Positions 33,495 to 41,927 of a stretch of 64,000 nt of DNA are shown here, in pieces. Every line of letters begins with the position of its first letter. Within the stretch, counting starts at the first letter, position 1. Origin of the DNA: Candidatus Methanoplasma sp. (GTDB lineage Archaea; Thermoplasmatota; Thermoplasmata; Methanomassiliicoccales; Methanomethylophilaceae); the NCBI GenBank assembly GCA_031256955.1, contig JAIRPP010000014.1:62001-126000 (forward strand), in the 5' to 3' direction. The translations under genes and the position numbers were made by a program. The notes under the pieces are model-generated. The model saw only the letters and a program-made list of their open reading frames with translations, had not been told where the DNA came from and made no database searches.

Positions 33495-34646
33495 ATGCGC
33501 GACGCAGTCGTCGTCGGCGCGGGGCCCGCCGGGACGAGGGCCGCCGCCCTCCTCGCCAGAGACGGGCGCGACGCGCTGGTGATAGAGGCGCGCGAGCGCC
33601 CCGGGAGGCCGGTGCAGTGCGCCGGGCTCATCAGCCCAGAGACCGCCGAGATGTCCGGGGTGCGCCCCGACGCCCTCGGCGAGGTCACCGGGGCGGACGT
33701 GCACTTCCCCGGCGGCGGATGCTACCGCATAAGGCGGGACAGGGTCATGGCCATCGCCGTCGACAGGGCCGAGCTCGATTCGGACATGGCGGACGCGGCG
33801 GCCGCCGCCGGCGCGGAGATATGTTGCGGAGAGAGGTATCTGGGTCATTCGGTATCCGGAGGGGCGGCGGCCGTGAGGTCGCAGTCCCGCGAGATATCCG
33901 CCCGCATCGTCGTCGGCGCCGACGGGCAGGGCTCCGCCGTGGCCGCTTCCCTCGGGGACAACGGTCCCAGGGAGTATCTGAGGGGGATCCAGGTCGACGT
34001 GCGCCAGAAGCCCCGCGAGAGCGGGGTCATGTCCATGTGGCTCGGGTCGGAGGTGGCCCCCGGCTTCTTCGGCTGGGAGATCCCCATAGGCGACATGGTC
34101 CGCGTGGGGCTGTGCGTCGCGCCCGGATCCCCTCCCCCCTGCGAGTACCTGGGCCCGCTCCTCAGGAGGGCGGGCCTGGACGGGCGCGAGATCGCCGCGA
34201 AGTATTCCGGCAAGATCCCCCTGGGCGGGAGGAGGGCCACTTACGGGGACGGGGTCCTGCTCATAGGGGACGCGGCGGGGCAGGTCAAGCCCGTGTCCGG
34301 CGGGGGGCTGTTCCCCGCGTTCAAGGCCGCCCCCATCTTGGCGGACGTCGCCGGGTCCGCTCTGGACTCCGGCAGGCTCTCCGCATCCGGCCTGTCGGAG
34401 TACGAGAGGCGCTGGAAGAGGGAGCTGGGCGGGGAGATGCGCGCGGGCTACGCGATCAGGAGGGCTTTCAAGAGGATGTCCGACGCGGGGCTGGACGGGA
34501 TGCTCCCCGTGTTGGAGGCGCGCGGCGCCCGCCGCGCCATGGCGGAGATCGAGATAGACAGGCCCAGCAGGGCGATGCTGGCGGTCCTGAGGGACCCCGT
34601 CGCGCTCGCCCGCGCGGCGCCCGCGGTGCTGAGGGCGCTGATATGA
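33495..34646 (+). CDS. Geranylgeranyl reductase family FAD protein
   Basis: A 383-residue flavoprotein with an N-terminal Rossmann motif VVVGAGPAGTRAA, the RPVQCAGLIS segment typical of archaeal geranylgeranyl reductases, and the second FAD motif LLIGDAAGQVKPVSGGG (about residue 255-270). Such enzymes hydrogenate the double bonds of digeranylgeranyl lipids to make saturated archaeol. It starts one base after the transaldolase stop and overlaps taw2 by ATGA. A paralogue lies at 62189, next to GGPP synthase, so this copy may act on a different isoprenoid such as a quinone or dolichol carrier. That specialisation is speculation. Confidence 0.88.
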   Translation: MRDAVVVGAGPAGTRAAALLARDGRDALVIEARERPGRPVQCAGLISPETAEMSGVRPDALGEVTGADVHFPGGGCYRIRRDRVMAIAVDRAELDSDMADAAAAAGAEICCGERYLGHSVSGGAAAVRSQSREISARIVVGADGQGSAVAASLGDNGPREYLRGIQVDVRQKPRESGVMSMWLGSEVAPGFFGWEIPIGDMVRVGLCVAPGSPPPCEYLGPLLRRAGLDGREIAAKYSGKIPLGGRRATYGDGVLLIGDAAGQVKPVSGGGLFPAFKAAPILADVAGSALDSGRLSASGLSEYERRWKRELGGEMRAGYAIRRAFKRMSDAGLDGMLPVLEARGARRAMAEIEIDRPSRAMLAVLRDPVALARAAPAVLRALI

Positions 34647-35680
34647 GGACGGTCAGGCAGGCGCTGGTCCCCTCCTCGGAGGCGTCCAGGGCCATACCGG
34701 AGATGATGTCCAGGGGGATAGCCGACAGGTCCGCCAAGATAAGCGGGGACGGGGCCTTCAGGAGGGTCCCGGTCGCGGAGGGGAGGGAGGCGGACGCGGA
34801 GGCGATGGGCTACGCCCTGGCGGAGGGCCCCGCCCACTCCCTGGGGCGCGCGTCCCCCCAGGAGCGCATCCTGGAGGCGTTCTCCGACGTGGACGGGGCG
34901 GAATCGTTCCTGCCGATGAGGTGGGAGACCGTGGGGGACGTGGCCATAATCAAGGCGGGGGCGGTCCCGCCGGGTCTGAAGGGCCGCGTCGGCAGGACGT
35001 ACGCCGAGATCCTCGGGGCGAAGGCGGTGTGCTCGGACTCCTCCGGGGTCTCCGGGGAGCTCAGGAGGCCCAGCATGGAGGTGCTCTACGGGAGCGACGC
35101 GAAGTCCGTCAGGACGGAGAACGGCATAAGGTACGGGTTCGACGCGACCAAGGTCATGTACGCCTCCGGGAACACGGCGGAGAGGGCCAGGATGGGCGGG
35201 CTGGACTGCTCCGGGGAGACCGTCGTGGACATGTTCGCGGGCATAGGGTACTTCACCCTGCCGATAGCCAGGTTCGCGGGCGCCAGGAGGGTGTTCGCGT
35301 GCGAGAAGAACCCCGAATCCTACGGGTTCCTTCTGGAGAACATAAGGCTGAACGGCGTGGGGGGGACCGTGATCCCCGTCCTCGGAGACAACCGCGGCAT
35401 GCCGGGGAAGGGGTTCGCGGACAGGATAGTCATGGGGTACGTCCAGAGCACCCGCCTGTTCCTGCCCAAGGCGCTGGAGATGATAAGGCCCGGAGGGGTG
35501 ATCCATTATCACGACACCCTCCCGTCCGACGGGATCGAGGCGGAGGTCGGGGCGATATTCGAGCGGGCGTGCGGGGGCGGCTTCGAGATCGAGAGGCTGG
35601 CGGAGGTCAAGTCGTTCGCGCCGCGCGTGTCCCACTGCGTGGCCGACGTGCGCGTGCTCAGACCGACTCGCCGGAGCTGA
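34643..35680 (+). CDS. taw2: tRNA-Phe wybutosine aminocarboxypropyltransferase Taw2
   Basis: Taw2 transfers the 3-amino-3-carboxypropyl group of SAM to 4-demethylwyosine at position 37 of tRNA-Phe. The 345-residue protein has an N-terminal Trm5/Taw2-like domain and a Rossmann domain. In that domain DMFAGIGYFTLP, ACEKNPE, GDNRG, GYVQST and HYHDTL match Taw2/TYW2 rather than the NPP-bearing Trm5 methyltransferase. It is coupled by ATGA to the upstream reductase and runs 23 bases into the convergent gene at 35658. An alternative reading as Trm5b is less likely because of the missing Trm5 catalytic motif. Confidence 0.87.
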   Translation: MRTVRQALVPSSEASRAIPEMMSRGIADRSAKISGDGAFRRVPVAEGREADAEAMGYALAEGPAHSLGRASPQERILEAFSDVDGAESFLPMRWETVGDVAIIKAGAVPPGLKGRVGRTYAEILGAKAVCSDSSGVSGELRRPSMEVLYGSDAKSVRTENGIRYGFDATKVMYASGNTAERARMGGLDCSGETVVDMFAGIGYFTLPIARFAGARRVFACEKNPESYGFLLENIRLNGVGGTVIPVLGDNRGMPGKGFADRIVMGYVQSTRLFLPKALEMIRPGGVIHYHDTLPSDGIEAEVGAIFERACGGGFEIERLAEVKSFAPRVSHCVADVRVLRPTRRS

Positions 35681-37154
35681 GGGCGGTCAGCAGGGTGTTC
35701 ATGCGCTCGCGGTAGCCCTCCCCGTCCGCGTCGGCCACGGCCTTGGCGAACGGGGCCAGGAACTCCGCGAAGCCCTTCTCGTCCCCCGTGAGCCTCGCGC
35801 CCGCATCCTCGCCCAGGGCGTACAGGAAGGCGGCGTAGAGTGCCTTGGTCTTCCTGTCCCTCATGGCCTCCCCTTCCCTCGCCCTGACCATCTCCGCCCC
35901 GCCCACCTTGGCCGCCTTGGCAAGGGAGTCGGCGAGCCTGGTCATCGGCCCAGGCTTCTTGAACTCCGGCAGCCTGGACGCTACGCCCGCGGATATGAAC
36001 GCGGCGTGGGCCTCCCTGAGAGCCTGGGACGGCGGCGACTTCGGCTTCTCCCTGTACGCGTCCGCCGCCTCTTTGGACGTCCTGGCCGCGATCAGCCCCC
36101 TCCAGCCGTCGTCCCAGAGCGCGGCGAGCGCCTCGGAGGTCTTGCCCGCCTTGACGACGACGGACGCGCCCGCGGACGACAGGAACGCCCTCAGGGCGTC
36201 CTTCTCGTCGTCCGGCCCCGCCAATGCGCCCACGAACGCCTCCGCGTCCGAGCCGTAGTTCTTGGAGCCTATGACGTACGTGGCGACGCCCCCGCTCTTG
36301 AGCGATCCCAGCTTGTCCCTCTTGACGCTCTGGATCAGGGCGCGGTCGGTGATCTCGCCCCTCAGGTACCTCTTCAGGTCGTCTCCCGAGATCCTCTCGG
36401 TGCCGCTCTCCCCGGACGAGTGGTACGCGTGGAGCACGGACACGTCTATGTCGTCCAGCGGGTCCACGGCGCACAGCCTGGACAGCAGGTATTGGATCGT
36501 GGACGCGTCCCTGGCGCAGTCCTCGCATATGGATATGCGCCTGCCGGACGACTTTATGGCCACGACGAGCCTCAGCGCGCCACCGTGCCCGCACTCCAGG
36601 CCGTCGTCCTTGAACTCGTAGGGGGATTCCCAGAAGGATTCGAACAGATAGTCGTCGGGCATGTTGGGGCTGTCGGAGCACACCAGCCCGTCGCTGAAGG
36701 AGTACAGGTGGAGCTTGTTCTTCTTGATGAACGCGTTATAGTACAGCAGGCGGAGCTTCGGGTCGCTGTAGTACTGGCACCCGATGAGCTTGTCGACCCC
36801 CACGGTGCCCCTGACGGCGTAGGACACCTTCTCCCCGCCTATGGTGGCGGTGGCCAGCATGGGTATCTTGCCGGCGGCGCACAGGGATATCGTCCCGGCG
36901 TACGCCTTGACGAGGTCGTCGGACCCCTTGGACGCGAGCCTCATGAGCGCGTCAGGGTCGCCGCGGTGCCTGGCCATCCCGTCGATGTCCTTGAAGGTCT
37001 TGTCGAAGAGGCATTTCCGGCATCCGCCCGCGCACATGGGCCTGAGCAGCCCCGGGTCTGCCGCGAGCTCCCTGGAGCGGGCGAGGATGTCCTCCTCCAG
37101 CCTCTTCGGGGTCTGTTTCACCCCTCTCATCCTCAGGCGCTTCTTCTCCGCCAT
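35658..37154 (-). CDS. Large cysteine-containing archaeal protein of unknown function
   Basis: A 498-residue protein that I do not recognise. Near the N-terminus CAGGCRKC (about residues 41-48) resembles a metal or iron-sulfur site, and further ECGHGG and ICEDCA clusters (about 210-235) could form a second. The middle is mixed alpha/beta; the C-terminal 200 residues are helical and rich in Ala/Lys (AKAVADADGEGYRERM at the end). There is no signal or membrane segment. The ATG at 37154 is chosen because a TATA-like TGATATTTAC lies about 28 nt upstream; a TTG at 37175 would add seven residues. It is a single-gene unit. Confidence 0.75.
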   Translation of the reverse strand: MAEKKRLRMRGVKQTPKRLEEDILARSRELAADPGLLRPMCAGGCRKCLFDKTFKDIDGMARHRGDPDALMRLASKGSDDLVKAYAGTISLCAAGKIPMLATATIGGEKVSYAVRGTVGVDKLIGCQYYSDPKLRLLYYNAFIKKNKLHLYSFSDGLVCSDSPNMPDDYLFESFWESPYEFKDDGLECGHGGALRLVVAIKSSGRRISICEDCARDASTIQYLLSRLCAVDPLDDIDVSVLHAYHSSGESGTERISGDDLKRYLRGEITDRALIQSVKRDKLGSLKSGGVATYVIGSKNYGSDAEAFVGALAGPDDEKDALRAFLSSAGASVVVKAGKTSEALAALWDDGWRGLIAARTSKEAADAYREKPKSPPSQALREAHAAFISAGVASRLPEFKKPGPMTRLADSLAKAAKVGGAEMVRAREGEAMRDRKTKALYAAFLYALGEDAGARLTGDEKGFAEFLAPFAKAVADADGEGYRERMNTLLTALSSGESV

Positions 37155-37175
37155 GCCATCCGCTAAAGCGTTCAA

Positions 37176-37550
37176 TCGTAAATATCATTCCACGGCCCGA
37201 CTATGCGCAGCGAGGCCCGTTCCGACAGCGGGCTCGCGCGCATCCGGATCCGAGCCGCGGGGAGTCCCAGCGGGGAACCCGTTTATCATGTGGCGCGGCG
37301 GCCGGCGCGATCGGATCAGAGGCGAATGCGGGCGAATCTAGCCGCTCCGAGGTCATAGGGCGCGCAGCCTATATCCGGATGAGAAATATGAAAAAGTGAG
37401 CCGCCCCAGCATGCCAGCTAGCAAGTTTCTCTGCACGGTCTTACGCCCGGTCGGCACAGAACGGGAACCAGGCCCGCCACCCCGCGCCATATGATTGCAG
37501 ATCGAAGGAATACTTAATCTTTTTTGCAGGACGGGTAGGGGGCCGGGATC
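37176..37550 (-). other. Intergenic stretch without recognised genes
   Basis: About 375 nt between a divergently transcribed unknown gene and the end of a surface-protein gene. It contains scattered AT-rich boxes (near 37375 and 37510) and the string GCATGCCAGCT, which also occurs upstream of the gene at 17471, but no open frame or RNA structure that I can support. Confidence 0.4.
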
Positions 37551-37575
37551 GGCCCGCCCCCGAGAGGGGCGGGCC
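37551..37575 (-). terminator. Hairpin terminator for the BspA-like gene
   Basis: GGCCCGCCCC and GGGGCGGGCC form a perfect 10-bp stem with a five-base loop, seven bases beyond the stop codon of the minus-strand gene. No T-run follows immediately on the minus strand, so it may act with other factors or mainly stabilise the mRNA. Confidence 0.6.
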
Positions 37576-37581
37576 TAGCGC

Positions 37582-39543
37582 TCACGGCTCCACATAGCCC
37601 CATATGACCGTGCACCTTGTGTTGTTCCAGTTGGGGGCCCAGTTCGGCGGCGCACTCCCCGCCCCGGGGTCGGCCGTGCCCGTCTTTATGACCATTCTTA
37701 TGGAGCAGTCCTGGAACACGCCCGGTCCGACGAAAGACATCTCTCTGGCGGGTATGATGACCTCGCTCAGATTTATGTCGTTTTGGAACGCCCCGTTTCC
37801 GATGCTCGTCACGCTGGAGGGCAGGGAGACCGTCCCCGATAGGGCGGTGCAGTATATGAACGCGCCCGCCCCCAGGGTCGTCAGGTTGGAGCCGGCGGCG
37901 AAGGACAGGCTCGTGATCCCCGTTTTCCCGAACGCCCTCACGCCTATCGAGGCCACGCTGGACGGTATCGACAGCGGCGCGGTCATCTGGGCGCATTCGA
38001 AGAATGCGTTGTCCCCGATGACCTCCACGCCGCTGGGGATGGACACCCCTGTGAGCCCGGTCATGTAGAACGCATAGCTCCCTATGCTCTTCAGGCTCGA
38101 CGGCAGGGAGACCGACCTCAGGCTAGCGCATTCTGAGAAGCAGCGCTCCGCGACGGCAGTCGCGCCCGACGGGATGGAGACGCTCTCCAACCCGGATTTC
38201 GCGAACGCCCATGCCCCAATGACGGTCGCCTTGGGCATCGAGACGCTCTTCAGCCCGGAGCAGTCCGTGAACGCCCTCTCTCCTATGGTATTCGCGTTAG
38301 GCAGGGACATCTCGGAGAGGGACGCGCAGCTGGCGAACGCGCGCGCCCCGAGACTCGTCGCGCCGGGGATGCTCGCGGATCCGAGCGCGGAGCAGCTCAG
38401 GAACGCCTCGTCCCCGATGACTGCCGCGCCCGGCAGGGATATGGATTCGAGCCTGTAGCAGTAGCTGAACGCCCTCGCGCCGACGGACGCGATCGATCCG
38501 GGCGCGTCGATGGAGGTCATGTTCGCGCAGCCGCTGAACGCATCGGCCCCGATGGACGAGATCTTCCTGCCGAGATAGTATTCCTGTATCACGACGGATC
38601 CCGTCGTGGACGCGGTCCCCTTGTATGCCGCGCCGCCCTCGTACTTCAGGAACATCGTCCCCTCCCAGTACGCGTAGAGCGTCAGATCCCCCGGGTTGCT
38701 CCAGACCCCGCTCTGGGGCTGCCTCGCCACGTTGGCGCCGTCCTCGGATCCGACGGCGTAGTTGACCCCGCCCTCTTTGAGGAACCACCCTCCGAAGCGG
38801 TACGGCGCCCTGGCCGGGTCCGGGATGGAGTACTCCTGGCCCATGCGGACGCCCATGGTCTGCGGCGCCCCCTCCACGGACGCGGTCGGGAAGCGGAGCG
38901 TTATCGTGTACTCTTTCCCCTCCCATTTGGCGTACAGGGTCACGTTGGAGGTCACGGTATCGGCGGAGAAGTCCCACTCCCGCGAGCATTCCGCGTCCTT
39001 GAACCATCCATCGAAGCTATACCCCTCCCTCTCCGGGCTCTGCGGGGCGGGCACCAGCGAATCGCGCGCCAGCCCCTTCGCGCTGGGCACCGGCGTCCCG
39101 CCGCGGCTGTCGAAGGTCGCCGTGTACGTCGGCGGGCGCGGAGTCCCGCTGACGGCGGCCCACTTCGCGTACAGCGTGAGGTCCTCCTCGACGACGTCGC
39201 TCATGAAGTCCCACTCGGTCGCGCACTCGATCTCCCTGAACCACCCCTCGAAGGAGTAGCCGCTCCTCGACGGCGGGGCGGGCTCGGCGGCTATGGATCC
39301 CTCCCGCACGGTCTGGGAGCGCACGGCGGATCCCCCTCTGGAATCGAAAGCCACTATGTGATCGCCCGGGAGGGCCTCGGGAGGCTCCTCCTCATCTTCT
39401 TCCTCGGCGATCGGCGGCTCCCCAGCCCCCCCCCCTCCGGAGGACAGCGCCAGCGCGATAGCCGCGGCGGCCGCCAGCAGGATGATCGCGAGGATTGCCG
39501 CGCGCCTCTTCCTGTCTCCGTCTCCTCTCTCTTCGTCGTTCAT
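37582..39543 (-). CDS. Surface protein with Listeria-Bacteroides and long BspA leucine-rich repeat region
   Basis: A 653-residue surface protein with a charged start, a hydrophobic anchor (about 15-37, AAILAIILLAAAAAIALAL), a Gly/acidic linker and three Listeria-Bacteroides repeats (about 65-290). About eleven BspA-type repeats follow (about 305-620), such as GARAFSYCYRLESISLP and GERAFTDCSGLKSVSMP. A tail ends near WNNTRCTVIWGY, like the end of the protein at 19932. The ATG at 39543 is used because GGTGGGG precedes it; a GTG three codons earlier is possible. ATAAATATACG near 39592 is the likely TATA box. By family it is an adhesin or carbohydrate-contact protein on the cell surface. Confidence 0.9.
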   Translation of the reverse strand: MNDEERGDGDRKRRAAILAIILLAAAAAIALALSSGGGGAGEPPIAEEEDEEEPPEALPGDHIVAFDSRGGSAVRSQTVREGSIAAEPAPPSRSGYSFEGWFREIECATEWDFMSDVVEEDLTLYAKWAAVSGTPRPPTYTATFDSRGGTPVPSAKGLARDSLVPAPQSPEREGYSFDGWFKDAECSREWDFSADTVTSNVTLYAKWEGKEYTITLRFPTASVEGAPQTMGVRMGQEYSIPDPARAPYRFGGWFLKEGGVNYAVGSEDGANVARQPQSGVWSNPGDLTLYAYWEGTMFLKYEGGAAYKGTASTTGSVVIQEYYLGRKISSIGADAFSGCANMTSIDAPGSIASVGARAFSYCYRLESISLPGAAVIGDEAFLSCSALGSASIPGATSLGARAFASCASLSEMSLPNANTIGERAFTDCSGLKSVSMPKATVIGAWAFAKSGLESVSIPSGATAVAERCFSECASLRSVSLPSSLKSIGSYAFYMTGLTGVSIPSGVEVIGDNAFFECAQMTAPLSIPSSVASIGVRAFGKTGITSLSFAAGSNLTTLGAGAFIYCTALSGTVSLPSSVTSIGNGAFQNDINLSEVIIPAREMSFVGPGVFQDCSIRMVIKTGTADPGAGSAPPNWAPNWNNTRCTVIWGYVEP

Positions 39544-39729
39544 GTGCCCCACCGTTTGATTCTATGTAGCGGGGCTCGCGGTCCGCGTATATTTATGTTC
39601 GCGACCGCGCGCCCGTCCGCGCCCTGCGAGAAATCGCGCGCCTTACCAATATTGTACGGATGCGGCCGGTCTATATCCAATGGGGCTCCCCGCTCCCCAG
39701 GGGCCACGGAGCCCAGGCGCAGCCTCGTC

Positions 39730-40698
39730 ATGTATATAACCGCACAGCCCATCCCGCATGCCGTGACGGGAATAGCGGACGCGGCGGCGGCCATAAGGGA
39801 CATGAGGATACGGGGCGCGGGCAGGATCGCCCGCGCCGGGGCGGAGGCGATAGGGAGCTTCGCCAGGGGATACGGCGGATCGTCCCTGGAGGAGTTCCTG
39901 AGGGACCTGGACGGCGCGAAGGCGGAGATCCTCGCCTCCAGGCCCACGGCGGTGTCGCTCTGGAACGGGGTCTGCGCCAGCGCCGCGGGCGCATACGGCG
40001 CGGCGACCCTCGGGGAGGCGCTGGAGGCGGTCGCCTCAGGGGCAGACCGATTCATAGAATCGTCCTCCCGCGCGGTGGAGGCGATATCGGAGATAGGGGC
40101 GCGGAGCGTGTCCGACGGCGACACGGTCCTGACCCATTGCAACAGCAGCGCGGCGGTGGGGGTCCTCATCGAGGCGCACAGGCGCGGGAGGTCGTTCAAG
40201 GCGTACGCCACCGAGACCCGCCCGTGGAGGCAGGGGCTCGTCACCGCCAGGGAGCTGGCCGCAGCGGGCGTGGACGTGACCCTCATAGCGGACAGCGCGG
40301 CGCGCCACGTCATGAAGCGGGTCGACCGCGTCTTCGTGGGCGCGGACACGGTCATGTCGGACGGGTCCGTGGTGAACAAGATAGGCACGTCCCAGATAGC
40401 GGCGGCCGCCAGGGACTTCGGGGCGGACTTCGCGGTGTGCGCGGAGACGTACAAGTTCTCGCCCAAGACCGTCTCGGGGGAGCCCGTGCCCATAGAGGAG
40501 AGGGACGGGGGCGAGCTGGCGAAGGCGGGGGAGGTCCCCCCGTCGGTGAAGATATACAACCCTGTGTTCGACGTCACGCCCCCCGGGGACGTGTCCCGCC
40601 TCATAACCGAGGAGGGGGTCATGCACCCGTCGGCGGCATACTCCGTCCTGCTGAGGCGGTTCGGAGCGGGGGCGGCAGGCCTCGGAGGGATAACATGA
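39730..40698 (+). CDS. Ribose-1,5-bisphosphate isomerase
   Basis: This enzyme converts ribose 1,5-bisphosphate to ribulose 1,5-bisphosphate in the archaeal AMP pathway. The 322-residue protein is an eIF2B-like isomerase with the catalytic cysteine in LTHCNSSAA (Cys137) and the aspartate in VGADTVMSDG (Asp206), positions equivalent to the pair known in the Thermococcus enzyme. KIGTSQIAAAA and ETYKFSP also fit. No clear ribosome site precedes the ATG; CTATATCC at 39671-39678 could be the TATA box. It overlaps the RuBisCO gene by ATGA, so the whole pathway is one operon. It differs from methylthioribose-phosphate isomerase by this context. Confidence 0.93.
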   Translation: MYITAQPIPHAVTGIADAAAAIRDMRIRGAGRIARAGAEAIGSFARGYGGSSLEEFLRDLDGAKAEILASRPTAVSLWNGVCASAAGAYGAATLGEALEAVASGADRFIESSSRAVEAISEIGARSVSDGDTVLTHCNSSAAVGVLIEAHRRGRSFKAYATETRPWRQGLVTARELAAAGVDVTLIADSAARHVMKRVDRVFVGADTVMSDGSVVNKIGTSQIAAAARDFGADFAVCAETYKFSPKTVSGEPVPIEERDGGELAKAGEVPPSVKIYNPVFDVTPPGDVSRLITEEGVMHPSAAYSVLLRRFGAGAAGLGGIT

Positions 40699-41927
40699 GA
40701 TCGTATTCATACATGCATCTGGGGGAGCCCGCGGACGCGGGCTCCCACGTGGTGTGCAGGTACCGCGTGACCACGGACCTGCCAATCGAGAAGGCGGCCG
40801 AGGCGCTCGCGGCGGAGCAGTCCACCGGGACGTGGACGGGGATATCCACCCTGGACGACTCCGTCTTCAGGAGGTACGGCGCGAAGATAACCTCCATAGA
40901 GGGGGACATGGTGGAGATAGCGTACCCGGAGGAGGACTTCAGCATAGAGGTGGGCGGGGTGCCGCAGATCCTGAGCGTGATAGCCGGGAACCTGTTCGGG
41001 CTGGAGTCCCTGCGCGGGGTGAGGCTGGAGGACGCCTCGTTCCCGCCTGGGATCATGAAGAAGTACAAGGGCCCCAGGTTCGGGGCCGGCGGGCTGAGGG
41101 AGATCCTCCGCCGCCCGGAGAAGCCGCTGGTCGGGACCATAGTGAAGCCGAAGATAGGGCTCTCCCCCAAGGAGACCGCCGCCTACGTGTACGAGGCGGG
41201 CGCGGGCGGGCTGACCAACAGCAAGGACGACGAGACCCTCGTCGACCAGAGGTTCTGCCCCATAGAGGAGAGGACCAAGGCGGTGGCGGAGTCGCTGGAC
41301 CGCCTGAGCGAGGAGGGGCACGAGATGCTCCACGCCATAAACATAAGCACCGGCGGCGACAGGATCCTGGACCTCGCCGAGGACGCGGCCTCGTGGGGCG
41401 CGAGGCAGGTTATGATCGACGTCATGACCTGCGGGTTCGCCGCGGTGCAGGCGGTCGCCGAGAGCGACAGGGTCAAGGTCCCGGTGCACGTCCACAGGAC
41501 CATGCACGGGGCGTTCACGAAGGACCCGCTGCACGGCATATCCATGCTGCCCATAGCCAAGCTGGTCAGGATGTGCGGCGGGGACGCGCTGCACATAGGC
41601 ACCCTGGGCGCGGGAAAGATGGCCGGTGGGTCCGGGGACCGCTCCAGCCTGGGCGCGTGCCTGGGCGCGGGCCCGCACAGGGCGGTCATGCCGGTGGCGT
41701 CCGGCGGGGTCCACCCCGGGATCGTCGGCGACATAGTCGCGGAGTCCGGGATGGACGTGCAGATACAGGCCGGAGGGGGCGTCGCCGGGCACCCCGGGGG
41801 CGTGAGGAAGGGCGCCGCGGCCATGATCCAGGCGGCGGACGCCGCGTTCCTGGGGATACCGGCGGCGGAATACGCCCGGACGCATCCGGAGCTGCAGGCC
41901 GCGCTAGACAGGTGGGGTTCGAGATGA
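40695..41927 (+). CDS. rbcL: Form III ribulose-1,5-bisphosphate carboxylase
   Basis: RuBisCO adds carbon dioxide to ribulose 1,5-bisphosphate to give two 3-phosphoglycerates. The 410-residue protein keeps the catalytic set: Asn99 (AGNLFG), Lys151 (GTIVKPKIG), the carbamylated Lys177 with Asp179/Glu180 (SKDDE), His265/Arg268 (HVHRTMHG), Lys308 in loop 6 (GTLGAGKMAG), VASGGVHPG, and QAGGGVAGHPGG. Compared with usual enzymes, the two residues before the KDDE block are altered (LTNS instead of DF-type), and the residue two after the loop 6 Lys is Ala rather than Glu, so this is a divergent form III. It lies between the isomerase and AMP phosphorylase with ATGA overlaps. In this setting it recycles nucleotides rather than fixing carbon autotrophically. 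Confidence 0.95.
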   Translation: MRSYSYMHLGEPADAGSHVVCRYRVTTDLPIEKAAEALAAEQSTGTWTGISTLDDSVFRRYGAKITSIEGDMVEIAYPEEDFSIEVGGVPQILSVIAGNLFGLESLRGVRLEDASFPPGIMKKYKGPRFGAGGLREILRRPEKPLVGTIVKPKIGLSPKETAAYVYEAGAGGLTNSKDDETLVDQRFCPIEERTKAVAESLDRLSEEGHEMLHAINISTGGDRILDLAEDAASWGARQVMIDVMTCGFAAVQAVAESDRVKVPVHVHRTMHGAFTKDPLHGISMLPIAKLVRMCGGDALHIGTLGAGKMAGGSGDRSSLGACLGAGPHRAVMPVASGGVHPGIVGDIVAESGMDVQIQAGGGVAGHPGGVRKGAAAMIQAADAAFLGIPAAEYARTHPELQAALDRWGSR

